Source: Caulobacter hibisci (GTDB lineage Bacteria > Pseudomonadota > Alphaproteobacteria > Caulobacterales > Caulobacteraceae). Taken from it: a stretch of DNA of 64,000 nucleotides. Made by a program: the position numbers and the translations under genes. Each line of letters starts with the position of its first letter. Positions within the stretch are counted from its first letter, which is position 1. The notes beneath the pieces are model-generated. The model was not told where the DNA came from and did no database searches. It saw only the letters and a program-made list of their open reading frames with translations. The stretch is from positions 26,297 to 90,296 of the forward strand of contig NZ_JADWOX010000023.1 in NCBI RefSeq assembly GCF_016135805.1, written 5' to 3'. Shown piece after piece: positions 1-7,712 of this stretch.

Positions 1-99
1 TAGCGGCATTGCGCGTGAAAAGGGAAGAGGCGCGGGACGGCTGGCGGCCCGGCGTCCAGCCGCTATAGGAAGGACGCGTTCAACCGGAGCCGTTCCCGC

Positions 100-480
100 A
101 TGACCCGCCAGCTCGCCATCGGCCTCGTGGCCCACGACGACAAGAAGGCCGACCTGGTCGACTGGGCCCTGGCCCATGCGGCGTTCCTGGAAAAGCACGT
201 GCTTTACGGCACCGGCACCACCGGCGGCCGCATCCTGCAGGCCCTGCCGCAGCTGCAGCTGACCCGCCTGAAGAGCGGCCCCCTGGGCGGCGACCAGCAG
301 CTGGGCGCGATGATCGCCGAGGGCCGGCTGGACATCCTGATCTTCTTCGTCGACCCGCTGTCGCCTCAGCCGCACGACGTCGACGTCAAGGCGCTGATCC
401 GCCTGGCGACCCTGGCCGACATCCCCTTCGCCTGCAACGCGGCGACCGCGACCCTGGTGGTGAAGGGGCTGGACGCCTAG
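100..480 (+). CDS. mgsA: Methylglyoxal synthase
   Basis: This 126-residue protein matches methylglyoxal synthase, which converts dihydroxyacetone phosphate to methylglyoxal and phosphate in the cytoplasm, a bypass of lower glycolysis. Visible family motifs are the N-terminal AHDDKK segment, the phosphate-loop GTGTTGG, the GPLGGDQQ stretch with the catalytic aspartate, and PHDVD with the catalytic histidine. The length is the minimal core without the C-terminal extension seen in enterobacterial enzymes. A GGAG lies about ten bases before the ATG. Its TAG overlaps the TAG of the convergent neighbour in a shared CTAG at 477-480, so the two genes have no gap. Confidence 0.93.
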   Translation: MTRQLAIGLVAHDDKKADLVDWALAHAAFLEKHVLYGTGTTGGRILQALPQLQLTRLKSGPLGGDQQLGAMIAEGRLDILIFFVDPLSPQPHDVDVKALIRLATLADIPFACNAATATLVVKGLDA

Positions 481-1658
481 CGCGCCTTGAACACGGCGGG
501 GGCGTTCGGCAGCAGGGCCAGGTTCAGCTCGTAGCGCTCGTCGTTTTGCAGTTGCAGGCCGACGGTGAACGCTCCCCAGCCCACCAGTTCCAGGGCGAAG
601 CCCATCTTTCCCAGTCGGATGTCGCGGATCGGATTGGGGAAGGTCGGGTGCAGGTAGAGCCGGGCCGGACTGTCGGCCAGGTGGGCCGCCGTCGCCTCAT
701 CGGCGAAATTGATCAGGATCGTGATCGAGAACCAGTCGGCGTCGCCGGGCAGGGCCTTGACCTGTGCGTCCAGCTTGATGCTGCCGGCCTGATGCGGGTG
801 CGATAGAAACTGACCTTGCCAGGGGTCTAGTTCATTGGCGCCTTGGGCGACCACCGGAGGCATCTCGAAGGCGGCGCCGACCTGGGAGCTGGCGACGGCC
901 ACGGCTTGTGACGTCCGGGCGGTGATCTCCTGGGCGTTCGCCGATGGGACGGCCTGCTTGGCTCCGCTGCGTTCGGCCGCCTCGATCTTCTGGCGCCCGG
1001 ACATGTATTGCATGGACATCGCTTGCCGCTCGATCATCGACAGGCGGGCGCTGGCCAGTTCGCCGGGCAGGAAGCGCCTGATCCAGATGTAGCTGATGGC
1101 GAAGCCGATCAGTACGGAGGGCGCCAGGGTCAGGCCGCCGATGGCCGGCCCTGCGTCGGCTTGGCCGCTCATCGCCCGCGACACCTCCACCGAAACCTCC
1201 CAGCCGTGCAGGAGAAAGCGGTCGAAGTTCACCAGGCTCAGGCCCACGATAATCTTGGTCAGCCAGTCGGCGATCTGCTCCATCGCCGTATTGTCGGTGA
1301 ACCAGGGATTGTCCTGGCCGGGGCCGTGCGGATTGGCGTTGGTCTGGGCCACGGCGCGGGCGGCGCTGGTCGGCAGGCCAAACAGCAGTCCGAGCAGACC
1401 GCCGCCGCAGGCGCCGGCCGTCCCCGCCATGACCCCGAAGGCCAGGAAATGGCCGTTGAAGCGCGCCCCGATCGAGCAGCGGCCGGCTTCGGCGCTGTCG
1501 GGACAGACCACCCAGGACGCGGTGAACAGGGCCACGATGCCCAGGGCGGCCAATGTGAACAGCACAGTCAACGCCAACAGGGTCGGCGAACTGCCCAGGC
1601 GGGGATCGACCCGCGCCTGCGGCGACCCGGTAAAGAACGCTGAAAGCCATTGCAACAT
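477..1658 (-). CDS. Membrane protein with C-terminal YEATS-like domain
   Basis: This 393-residue protein has hydrophobic segments near residues 28-50, 69-93 and 176-194, a linker rich in Ala and Gln (about 200-275), and a C-terminal beta-rich domain (about 278-392). That domain holds LHPTFPNPIR (336-345) and GWGAF (360-364), the order and spacing of the YEATS core (LHxSFPxPxR, then GYxxF in human AF9). Between the membrane segments is NTAMEQIADWLTKI, a motif I associate from memory with bacterial membrane proteins that carry prokaryotic YEATS domains. I infer a membrane-anchored ligand-sensing or conflict-system protein; there is no direct evidence of function. A GGGGGG-rich ribosome site precedes the ATG. 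Confidence 0.62.
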   Translation of the reverse strand: MLQWLSAFFTGSPQARVDPRLGSSPTLLALTVLFTLAALGIVALFTASWVVCPDSAEAGRCSIGARFNGHFLAFGVMAGTAGACGGGLLGLLFGLPTSAARAVAQTNANPHGPGQDNPWFTDNTAMEQIADWLTKIIVGLSLVNFDRFLLHGWEVSVEVSRAMSGQADAGPAIGGLTLAPSVLIGFAISYIWIRRFLPGELASARLSMIERQAMSMQYMSGRQKIEAAERSGAKQAVPSANAQEITARTSQAVAVASSQVGAAFEMPPVVAQGANELDPWQGQFLSHPHQAGSIKLDAQVKALPGDADWFSITILINFADEATAAHLADSPARLYLHPTFPNPIRDIRLGKMGFALELVGWGAFTVGLQLQNDERYELNLALLPNAPAVFKAR

Positions 1659-1733
1659 GCCATCCCCCCGGATGCTGTCGGCAGTTCAATCAGCCTATAG
1701 TGGTATTGTTGACTTGGTCAAGCTCAGGTCGTT

Positions 1734-2219
1734 TCAGCCCGGGAATTTCAGCAGGTTCGGTTTCGGGATCGCGGCCTTGAACGCGCCGCGGCTCTTGGAG
1801 GTGTCAAGGCCGAATTCGGACCAGGCGGCCAGGAAGCCGTTCGCCGGGGCGCTCGGCGCCAGCGGGACGAGGTTCAGCACCGGCCGGGCGGCGACCAGGG
1901 CGCGGGCGGCGGCCCAGGCCTCGGGCTCGGCGCTGGCATAGGCGCCGTCGCTGGCGACCAGCTCGCCGGCCAGGGCGGGATCGGCGAAGTACAGGGTCAC
2001 GGCCGTGTTGGCCGGCAGGTCCGACAGGCTGGACAGCGCTTCGGCCAGAGCCGTCAGGCTCATCCGGGCCAGGGTGGTGCGGCGCTCGCCGCCGGCCGCG
2101 CCCTTGATCGCCGCCGCGCCCGACTCGCCGTCCAGCTTGCGCACGAACGACCAGCCGCCATAGCCGGGGTCCTGCTTGCAGAGGGCGGCGGTCCAGAGGG
2201 TGACGGCGGAGCTGGTCAT
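1734..2219 (-). CDS. RNase H-fold protein lacking catalytic residues
   Basis: This 161-residue protein aligns by eye with the first half of RNase HI. PGYGGW (18-23) matches the PGPGGW/Y loop, GGERRTTLARMSL (43-55) matches the family's TTNNRMEL segment, and VTLYFAD (74-80) matches the third strand. The catalytic positions are changed: the first Asp is Ala11, the Glu of RMEL is Ser54, and the third Asp is Ala79 or shifted by one. I infer an inactive RNase H-like protein with a binding or structural role. The C-terminal third is not recognised. It is divergent from the TTAA-rich promoter region at 2220-2593. Confidence 0.6.
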   Translation of the reverse strand: MTSSAVTLWTAALCKQDPGYGGWSFVRKLDGESGAAAIKGAAGGERRTTLARMSLTALAEALSSLSDLPANTAVTLYFADPALAGELVASDGAYASAEPEAWAAARALVAARPVLNLVPLAPSAPANGFLAAWSEFGLDTSKSRGAFKAAIPKPNLLKFPG

Positions 2220-2593
2220 GGCCGTTTTCTAGCGATTCACGCGCCGATCCGCCATCCCGAGGCGCTCCAACCCTGAACGAAGTGTAAACAAGGTCCTAAA
2301 TCTTAGAGTTAACGTCATTTTCACTTGAGTGAACAATGTTCTAATTTGTGCGCCCACACCCACCCGGTCCGGCCGTCTGGCGAAGCAAAAACCGTGCCAA
2401 AATGGGTCAAAACCGCCAGTTTCCGGCCCAATCCGGCGATCAAAGTTAATGTGATCTGAATATTCAGGGTTAACGGCCGATTCACACCGGTTAACCCCTT
2501 GTTAAGACCGTTGGCTCCGGTTTTGCTGATATCGCGTTAAATCCATCGCGGCCGTGCCGAGGTGGGACGATCCGAAGGCGGAGTACGCGAGCG
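2220..2593. promoter_or_regulatory. TTAA-rich divergent promoter region with CtrA-type boxes
   Basis: This 374-base gap is much richer in A and T than its surroundings. It holds a full CtrA-type box, TTAA-N7-TTAA, at 2491-2505, and further TTAA half-sites at 2309-2312, 2446-2449, 2470-2473 and 2537-2540. A CcrM methylation site (GATTC, a GANTC) is at 2479-2483 beside the full box. TCACTTGAGTGA at 2321-2332 is a short inverted repeat. In Caulobacter, CtrA binds TTAA-N7-TTAA and CcrM methylates GANTC; control of the gene at 2594 by both is inferred. Confidence 0.6.
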
Positions 2594-3976
2594 ATGTTCG
2601 AATTCGTTGGGCGGGACCTGAAGCGGCTTCTCGGCGTGGAGGGGCAGGGACGCGTGTCCCATGCCGCCGCGCATCGCGAGGGGCTGACCGGCGGCGACAC
2701 CGCGCTGCTGGAGCTGATGGACTTGCGCCTGCTGACCAACGAGGCGCGCGCCGCCGACGTCGCGGCCGGCCGCATCGGCTGCAAGGATCGCGCGGTGCGT
2801 CTGCTGGAAGCCGCCGTGGTCTGGCGCGAAGTGGCCCGCCGCACCGGCGACGCCGCCGCCCTGCGCAAGGGCGCGGCCCAGGCCGAGGGCGCGACCCGCC
2901 TGGCCGAGACCGAACGCAAGGCCGAGCTGGCCGCCGCCGCCCGTTGCGAGCAGGCGGTGCTGGCCATGCTGGGCGCCGACCTGTTCGGCGACGAGGGGCT
3001 GCACGCGGCCGCCGGCGCCACCCTGGCCCTGACCAAGGCGACCCACGGCCCGCACGGCGCGCTGGCCGCCGCCCTGCTGGCCGCCGTCGATGGCCGCATG
3101 GCCCTGGCCGAGAACGACATCGACCGCGCCCTGGCCGCGGCCCAGGCCTTCGAGGCGCCGCTGGCGGTGATGTCCGGCGATCGCGGCGCCAAGGCCGGCG
3201 GCGCGCGCCTGCAACTGGCCGACCAGCGCGCGGCCCGCATCGACCTGCTGCTGGGCTGCGCCGTCCGCCTGAAGGACCGCAGCCTGGTCGAGGTGGCCCT
3301 GGCCGAGGCCCGCGTGGCCGTCGCCGCGCTGGATCCCGATTTCGAACCCCTGACCTGGTCGCGGCTGGAGCTGCTGCGCGGCGAGGCCCTGACCCGGCTG
3401 GGCGACCTGGACGGCGAGCTGACCCTGATCGCCGACGGCGTCGAGGCCGCCACCCAGGCGCTGGAGCCGCTGGATCCTGGCCACAGCCCGCTGGACTGGG
3501 CCCGCGCCCAGGCGGGCCTGGGCGAGGCCCTGCAGATGATGGGCGAGGCCACCACCTCGGACCGCTGCTTCGAGCAGGCCGTCACCTGCTACGACCGCGC
3601 CACCCATATCGTGAAGGTGCAGCCGGCCCTGGCCCTGCGCGCCGCCGTGGCCAACAACCGCGCCCTCAGCCTGGCCCGCTGCGCCGAGCTGACGGCGGAT
3701 CTGGCCGTGCTCGACGCCGCCGAGATGGCCTTCAAGGCCGAGCTGGCCGCCCATCCGGGCGGTCGCGACCCTGCCGGCTGGGCCGTGGCCCAGATGAACC
3801 TCGCCCGTCTCTATGAAGCCCGGGTCGAGATCACCGGCCGCGACGACGGCCGACTCGACCGCGCGGCCACCGCTCTTGCGGTCGCGTTCGACGTCTTCGC
3901 GGAGCTGGGCCTGCGTTCGCTGACCGACCTGGCGGCCCAGGGGTTGCAACGGCTCAAGCAGGCCAACGCGGCCTGA
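2594..3976 (+). CDS. Helical-repeat (TPR-like) protein of unknown function
   Basis: This 460-residue protein has no signal peptide or membrane segment and is almost entirely alpha-helical, with many Ala/Leu/Glu-rich helices in pairs. The C-terminal half (about 250-450) has TPR-like helix pairs, for example around LDWARAQAGLGEALQMMGE and AGWAVAQMNLARLYEARVE, each with the small-aromatic pattern of tetratricopeptide repeats. I do not recognise a named family. The likely role is a protein-interaction scaffold in the cytoplasm. The promoter has a full CtrA box about 90-100 bases before the ATG, which suggests cell-cycle-timed expression. The start fits the abrupt change from the AT-rich upstream DNA to coding composition. 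Confidence 0.7.
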   Translation: MFEFVGRDLKRLLGVEGQGRVSHAAAHREGLTGGDTALLELMDLRLLTNEARAADVAAGRIGCKDRAVRLLEAAVVWREVARRTGDAAALRKGAAQAEGATRLAETERKAELAAAARCEQAVLAMLGADLFGDEGLHAAAGATLALTKATHGPHGALAAALLAAVDGRMALAENDIDRALAAAQAFEAPLAVMSGDRGAKAGGARLQLADQRAARIDLLLGCAVRLKDRSLVEVALAEARVAVAALDPDFEPLTWSRLELLRGEALTRLGDLDGELTLIADGVEAATQALEPLDPGHSPLDWARAQAGLGEALQMMGEATTSDRCFEQAVTCYDRATHIVKVQPALALRAAVANNRALSLARCAELTADLAVLDAAEMAFKAELAAHPGGRDPAGWAVAQMNLARLYEARVEITGRDDGRLDRAATALAVAFDVFAELGLRSLTDLAAQGLQRLKQANAA

Positions 3977-4042
3977 TCCAAAATGACACCGGAGACCCCA
4001 GGCCAGCCTGGGCCCCCTCCGAAAGACCATAGGGATGATACA

Positions 4043-4348
4043 GTGATCGCTTCGTTCGTTCTCGCCGCCGCCGTGACCGCCGCCACCCCGACCGCCTCGG
4101 CCGAGCCGCAGGCCCGCGTCGTCCAGGTGGCCCAGCCGCGCGAGGCCGTGGCCCTGCTCAGCTGCATGGTCAAGCGCGACGGCGGCCTGACCGCCTGCAG
4201 CGTCCAGAGCGAAAGCCCCTCGGAAATGGGCGTCGGCGAAGCGGCCGTGCAGATGGCCTCGCAGTTCCAGGTCGACCTGATGGGCCCCGACGGCAAGAGC
4301 CGCGCCGGCTCGTTCATCGACGTGCCGGTCCGCATCCGCATCCGCTGA
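4043..4348 (+). CDS. Small secreted TonB C-terminal-like protein
   Basis: I chose the GTG at 4043 because it follows AGGGATG by a normal distance and gives a clean signal peptide (IASFVLAAAVTAATPTASA) before Glu-Pro-Gln. An ATG 60 bases upstream would place a Pro-rich stretch before that signal. The mature region, about 80 residues, reads like the TonB C-terminal/energy-transducer fold: CMVKRDGGLTACSV resembles the conserved 'G.v..C.V..ss' strand, followed by a helix and a final basic strand (PVRIRIR). It lacks a membrane anchor and a TonB proline domain, so it is probably a free periplasmic protein. Function is unknown. A strong terminator follows the stop. Confidence 0.65.
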   Translation: MIASFVLAAAVTAATPTASAEPQARVVQVAQPREAVALLSCMVKRDGGLTACSVQSESPSEMGVGEAAVQMASQFQVDLMGPDGKSRAGSFIDVPVRIRIR

Positions 4349-4355
4349 ATTTAAG

Positions 4356-4385
4356 CGCGAGTCCGCTTTCGGACTCGCGTCCTTT
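4356..4385 (+). terminator. Intrinsic terminator
   Basis: A perfect ten-base stem (CGCGAGTCCG at 4356-4365 with its complement at 4370-4379) encloses a CTTT loop and is followed by a short pyrimidine/T run. It sits eight bases after the stop of the secreted TonB-like gene. Confidence 0.8.
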
Positions 4386-4409
4386 GCCGGCCGCGCCTAA
4401 AGCTCGGCC

Positions 4410-5246
4410 ATGGCCGGCGAGCGCGTCTTTCCCTGGATCATCACGGTCGCCGTCGCGGCGGCCACGCTGGCCGTCGCCGGCGGCCTGACCGTCCGTCGCG
4501 ATCGCGTCGAGGCCGCCCGGCTGGCGCATTCGCGGCCGCAGCTGTCGCCCGCCGACCTCGAGGACCAGAAGGCCTACGCCCAGGCCCTGGCCGAGAACAT
4601 GGCGCAGGGCAGGGCTGAAGAGGCCAAGCTCCTGGCCCAGTTCCCCGATCTGGCGCGCCGCGCCGGCGACGTCCTGTTCGTTCGCGGTCCCCGGGGCGAC
4701 GTGGCCAGCTTCACCGACAGCGGCTTCTGCGACGGTTTCGACCAGTGCGCCCGCTGGCGCCTGGCGGGCGTCGTGGCCGTTGGGGGCGAAAGGCTGCCCC
4801 ATCTCACCTTCACGCATGGCGAGGGCGAAGCGATGTCGGTGCTGATCGGCGCCGACGGCCGCCTGCGCGTGGCGGATGTCGGACTCCCCCTCGCATCGCC
4901 CGATGGCGTCTGGCTGGTGTTCGGCAACGAGAGCGACGACGGCGGCGGCGTGACCCTTTATCGGGCCGACGGCGCGGACTTGGTCCCGGTGGCCTCCAAG
5001 GGCGCGTCGTGCAGTCCGCAGGCCTGGCTGGCGTCCGACCGCTTGCGCATGAGCTGCATTGTCGATCCCGTCGGAGGAGGCCGTCACGTCGAGGCCAGCC
5101 TGGCGCGCGAGACGGGCGACGCCTGGACGCTGTCCTATGCTGGCGGGGCGCGTGAACCGCTGTCCGCTATCGAGACCGAGGAAGGCGATCCCGGCGACTT
5201 CTTCGAAGGCTGGAGCGAGAAGGGCTACCGCCGCCTGGCCCGCTGA
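4410..5246 (+). CDS. Hypothetical membrane-anchored protein
   Basis: This 278-residue protein has one N-terminal hydrophobic anchor (about residues 8-27) followed by a charged helical stretch (about 45-80) and a larger beta-rich domain. The beta domain has four cysteines that could pair in the periplasm (CDGFDQC, then SC and SC further on). No catalytic motif is recognised. I infer a periplasmic domain tethered to the inner membrane. It is the last plus-strand gene before the convergent J-domain gene, 22 bases away. Confidence 0.6.
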   Translation: MAGERVFPWIITVAVAAATLAVAGGLTVRRDRVEAARLAHSRPQLSPADLEDQKAYAQALAENMAQGRAEEAKLLAQFPDLARRAGDVLFVRGPRGDVASFTDSGFCDGFDQCARWRLAGVVAVGGERLPHLTFTHGEGEAMSVLIGADGRLRVADVGLPLASPDGVWLVFGNESDDGGGVTLYRADGADLVPVASKGASCSPQAWLASDRLRMSCIVDPVGGGRHVEASLARETGDAWTLSYAGGAREPLSAIETEEGDPGDFFEGWSEKGYRRLAR

Positions 5247-5268
5247 GGTCTCGCCCGCTGAGCCGCCG

Positions 5269-5922
5269 CTACTTCGCCATCCCGGATTTCTGCAGGGTCT
5301 TGTAGGCCTTGATCACCCGCTGGAGCTTGTGCTCGGCGCTGCGGTCGCCGCCGTTCATGTCGGGATGGCAGCGCTTGAGCAGGTCCTTGTAGCGGGCGCG
5401 GATGGCCGCGGCGTCGGCGTCGACGTCGAGATCCATGTCGGCCAGGGCCTGGCGTTCCAGCTTGCCGACGGCGCGACCGGCCGCGGCCGATTCCGCCTTG
5501 CGCTGCTGGGCGCGGAACAGGCCGAAGGGGTCGGCCATGTTGCGGGCGTCGCGGGCGGCGGCCGCGGCGGCCTCGCGCGAGCCGGCGTCGGCCTTCATGC
5601 TCCAGGTCGGACGGCCGCCGGTGACCTTCTCGCGCTCCTGCTCGACGCGGATCTGGCCCTCGTTCATGCCGGCGTAGAAGTTCCAGTTCTTGTTGTACTC
5701 GGCCGCGTGCGGCTGACAGAAATGGTAGTACTGGCCCGGCAGGTCGCGGCTCTTGGGCGCCTTGGCCTCGGCCGCGCGCAAGCAGTCGGCGTGCTCGCAG
5801 CGCCGCTGGCCGGGCTTCAGCCGGTTGACGTCATCGGCGCGCGGACCCTCCTCCTCGCCCGGCTTGGGCGGGCGGACCCGTATGTCGAAGAACTTGGGAC
5901 GATATTCGAACTCGCGGCTCAT
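5269..5922 (-). CDS. J-domain (DnaJ-like) protein with N-terminal Cys/His cluster
   Basis: The last 55 residues of this 217-residue protein form a J domain: helix I around AIRARYKDLLKRC, then the HPD signature (HPDMNGGD) and helix III ending AYKTLQ. J domains stimulate the ATPase of DnaK. The N-terminal half has an unusual cluster, C-x4-C followed about 20 residues later by C-x2-H (CEHADC ... FCQPH), which could bind zinc. No Gly/Phe region or canonical DnaJ zinc fingers are present, so this is a specialised co-chaperone rather than DnaJ. It is divergent from bolA with a 59-base gap, an arrangement I recall as common in alphaproteobacteria. Confidence 0.85.
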   Translation of the reverse strand: MSREFEYRPKFFDIRVRPPKPGEEEGPRADDVNRLKPGQRRCEHADCLRAAEAKAPKSRDLPGQYYHFCQPHAAEYNKNWNFYAGMNEGQIRVEQEREKVTGGRPTWSMKADAGSREAAAAAARDARNMADPFGLFRAQQRKAESAAAGRAVGKLERQALADMDLDVDADAAAIRARYKDLLKRCHPDMNGGDRSAEHKLQRVIKAYKTLQKSGMAK

Positions 5923-5981
5923 GGCGCTTAGATTAAGCCCAGGCTATTTCCGTTCAAGGATTGACATGCTGGAGATCGACA

Positions 5982-6254
5982 ATGGGCGCCGTCGCTGACG
6001 CCATCGAGGCCAAATTGACCGCCGCCCTGGCGCCCTCCCGGCTGGAGGTCGTGGACGACAGCGCGCGCCACCAGGGCCATGCCGGACACCGCGAGGGCGG
6101 CGAGAGCCACTTCAACCTGACGATCGAGGCGCAGGCCTTTGCGGGCAAGGGCCGCGTGGCCCGCCAGCGCCTCGTCCACCAGGCCCTGAGCGAGGAATTG
6201 GCCGGCCCCGTGCACGCCCTGTCGATCGTCGCCCTGGCGCCGGGCGAAAGCTGA
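5982..6254 (+). CDS. bolA: BolA family protein
   Basis: This 90-residue protein has the BolA fold: an N-terminal helix (AIEAKLTAALAPSRLEVVDDS), the loop H-x-G-H with conserved histidines (RHQGHAGHREGGESHFNLTI), and the C-terminal segment RLVHQALSEEL with the invariant His. BolA proteins form [2Fe-2S]-ligating heterodimers with monothiol glutaredoxins and affect iron homeostasis and cell shape. I chose the ATG at 5982 because it follows GGAG by eight bases; an in-frame TTG 21 bases earlier has no ribosome site. Confidence 0.9.
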   Translation: MGAVADAIEAKLTAALAPSRLEVVDDSARHQGHAGHREGGESHFNLTIEAQAFAGKGRVARQRLVHQALSEELAGPVHALSIVALAPGES

Positions 6255-6352
6255 GCCGGAGGGCGCGCGGGCGGCTGTTTGAGCTTGCATCGCGCGCCCG
6301 CGACTGATTGCCTCGGTTCCCGGCGCGATCCTGCCGGAACCCGAGGGATGGC

Positions 6353-6778
6353 ATGAGCGCCGCACGATTTCTTTCCGACACGCCCGATGAATCGGCGATC
6401 GCCGCGCAACTGCCGGCCTATCTGGCGCGGTCCTACGCCCGCTATTCGAACTTCACCGTCGCCAGCGCCGTGATCGACGACCTGGGCGGGGTGCATTTCG
6501 GCGTCAATGTCGAGAACGCAGCCTATCCGTCGGGCACCTGCGCCGAGCAGACGGCGATCGGGGCGATGATCACGGCCGGCGGCCGCCGAATCGAACGGGT
6601 CTACATCGCCGCCGGCTCCGACGCCGTGGTCCAGCCCTGCGGCGCCTGCCGCCAGCGCATCGGCGAGTTCGCCAGCAAGACCTGCGAGATCGTCTCGGTG
6701 CAGGGCGGCGCGGCGACCTTGCGTACGCCGTTCTGGACGCTGTTGCCCGAGGCGTTCGGGCCGGGGGATCTGGAGTAG
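6353..6778 (+). CDS. cdd: Cytidine deaminase
   Basis: This 141-residue protein is a homotetrameric-type cytidine deaminase of pyrimidine salvage, converting cytidine and deoxycytidine to uridine forms. The zinc site is clear: CAEQTAI supplies the first Cys and the catalytic Glu, and PCGACRQ supplies the other two Cys ligands. The substrate-binding FGVNVENAAYPSG segment precedes them. Length matches the short bacterial class. I chose the ATG at 6353, which follows a GAGG; an upstream in-frame ATG would add 15 unconserved residues. Its 3' flank is an inverted repeat of the R3 type. Confidence 0.93.
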   Translation: MSAARFLSDTPDESAIAAQLPAYLARSYARYSNFTVASAVIDDLGGVHFGVNVENAAYPSGTCAEQTAIGAMITAGGRRIERVYIAAGSDAVVQPCGACRQRIGEFASKTCEIVSVQGGAATLRTPFWTLLPEAFGPGDLE

Positions 6779-6786
6779 CTCGTTGG

Positions 6787-6920
6787 GAACCTCCCCCTCT
6801 GGGGGAGGCGGCCGAAGGCCGGTGGGGGGAAGTTTTCAGCTTCCGCAAACCCTGGCCGATTGCGCAGTCACGCCCCCCACCGATCGCTTCGCGATCGCCT
6901 CCCCCAGAGGGGGAGGTTCC
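6787..6920. repeat. R3 inverted repeat, copy 1
   Basis: The outer arms are GAACCTCCCCCTCTGGGGGA and its near-complement at 6900-6920; each arm is also a hairpin by itself. Internal hairpins read CGGCCGAAGGCCGG and CGATCGCTTCGCGATCG. It fills the gap between the convergent cdd and DUF465 genes. Other copies are at 10402-10530 and 44574-44709. Confidence 0.85.
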
Positions 6921-6948
6921 TCAGGCGGTGTAGAGGGGGTCTTAGCGC

Positions 6949-7170
6949 CTAAGCGATGATATCCGGCGTCACCTGGTCTTCCAGGCGCACGATCTCGTCC
7001 TTCAGGGCCAGCTTGCGGCGCTTGAGGCGGGCGATCTGCAGCAGGTCGGGCAGGGGGCGTTCTTCCAGGGCCGAGACGGCGTCCGACAGGTCCTGGTGTT
7101 CTTCGCGCAGGACCGCCAGGCGGCGCTCGATGGCCACGCCGGTGTCTTCCGAAGGATCGTCATCGTTCAT
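6949..7170 (-). CDS. YdcH/DUF465 small coiled-coil protein
   Basis: This 73-residue acidic protein has the DUF465/YdcH pattern: two short helices forming a hairpin, with the conserved LK+RKLALKDEI segment and the turn LPDLLQIARLKR. It has no signal peptide. DUF465 proteins are small cytoplasmic coiled coils of unknown role. A second, shorter member of the family lies at 8488-8661, so the pair brackets the ubiX operon. Stop is just inside the edge of the flanking repeat region. Confidence 0.82.
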   Translation of the reverse strand: MNDDDPSEDTGVAIERRLAVLREEHQDLSDAVSALEERPLPDLLQIARLKRRKLALKDEIVRLEDQVTPDIIA

Positions 7171-7257
7171 GGACGTTCCCCCATACTGAGCGCTGGTCCG
7201 AAGGCGGTGATAGATAGCAAAGCCTGACGGGCGGTAAAGGTCTCAAGCGGGACTGCA

Positions 7258-7707
7258 TCAAGCCAGCGCATCGGCGAGCCTGGCCAGGGCCGCGTCATGC
7301 GGCGGATCGCCGGTGGCCCGCGCCGCCGCCAGCAGGGCGCCGTAGACGTCGGCCGTGGCCCCGACGGGACCGCAGGTCGCTTCCAGGCTTTCCATCAGCA
7401 CCTTCTCGCCGGCCAGCTCGGCCGCCTTGACCCTGTCGCGGAAGGCTTCGCGCGCCGCATCGTCGATATCAACCCGCGCGGGCTTCAGCGCCCGCCGCAC
7501 CTCGCGCAGGGGTGCGCCGACCTCGGCCTCCCAGGCGCGGACCAGGCCGGCGGCGCGCGGCAGGTCGACGGGGCGTCCCTCCAGCGCCGCCCAGGCCGCC
7601 CACAGCAGGAACGGCACGTTCTGGCCGTGCGCGTCCTGCAGATGCAGGCAGGCGACTGCGACAGGCTGTCGCGCATAGACCGAAAGCGCCCAGTCCCAGA
7701 ACCGCAT
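7258..7707 (-). CDS. TIGR02444/DUF2390 family protein
   Basis: This 149-residue protein matches the TIGR02444 family: it begins FWDWALSVYARQPVAVACLHLQD, with the following NVPFLLWAAW motif, then a region with LREVRRALK. The family is widespread in alpha- and gammaproteobacteria and its function is not known. It starts five bases after the ubiX stop, so the two genes are almost certainly cotranscribed. Confidence 0.85.
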   Translation of the reverse strand: MRFWDWALSVYARQPVAVACLHLQDAHGQNVPFLLWAAWAALEGRPVDLPRAAGLVRAWEAEVGAPLREVRRALKPARVDIDDAAREAFRDRVKAAELAGEKVLMESLEATCGPVGATADVYGALLAAARATGDPPHDAALARLADALA

Positions 7708-7712
7708 GGCCG

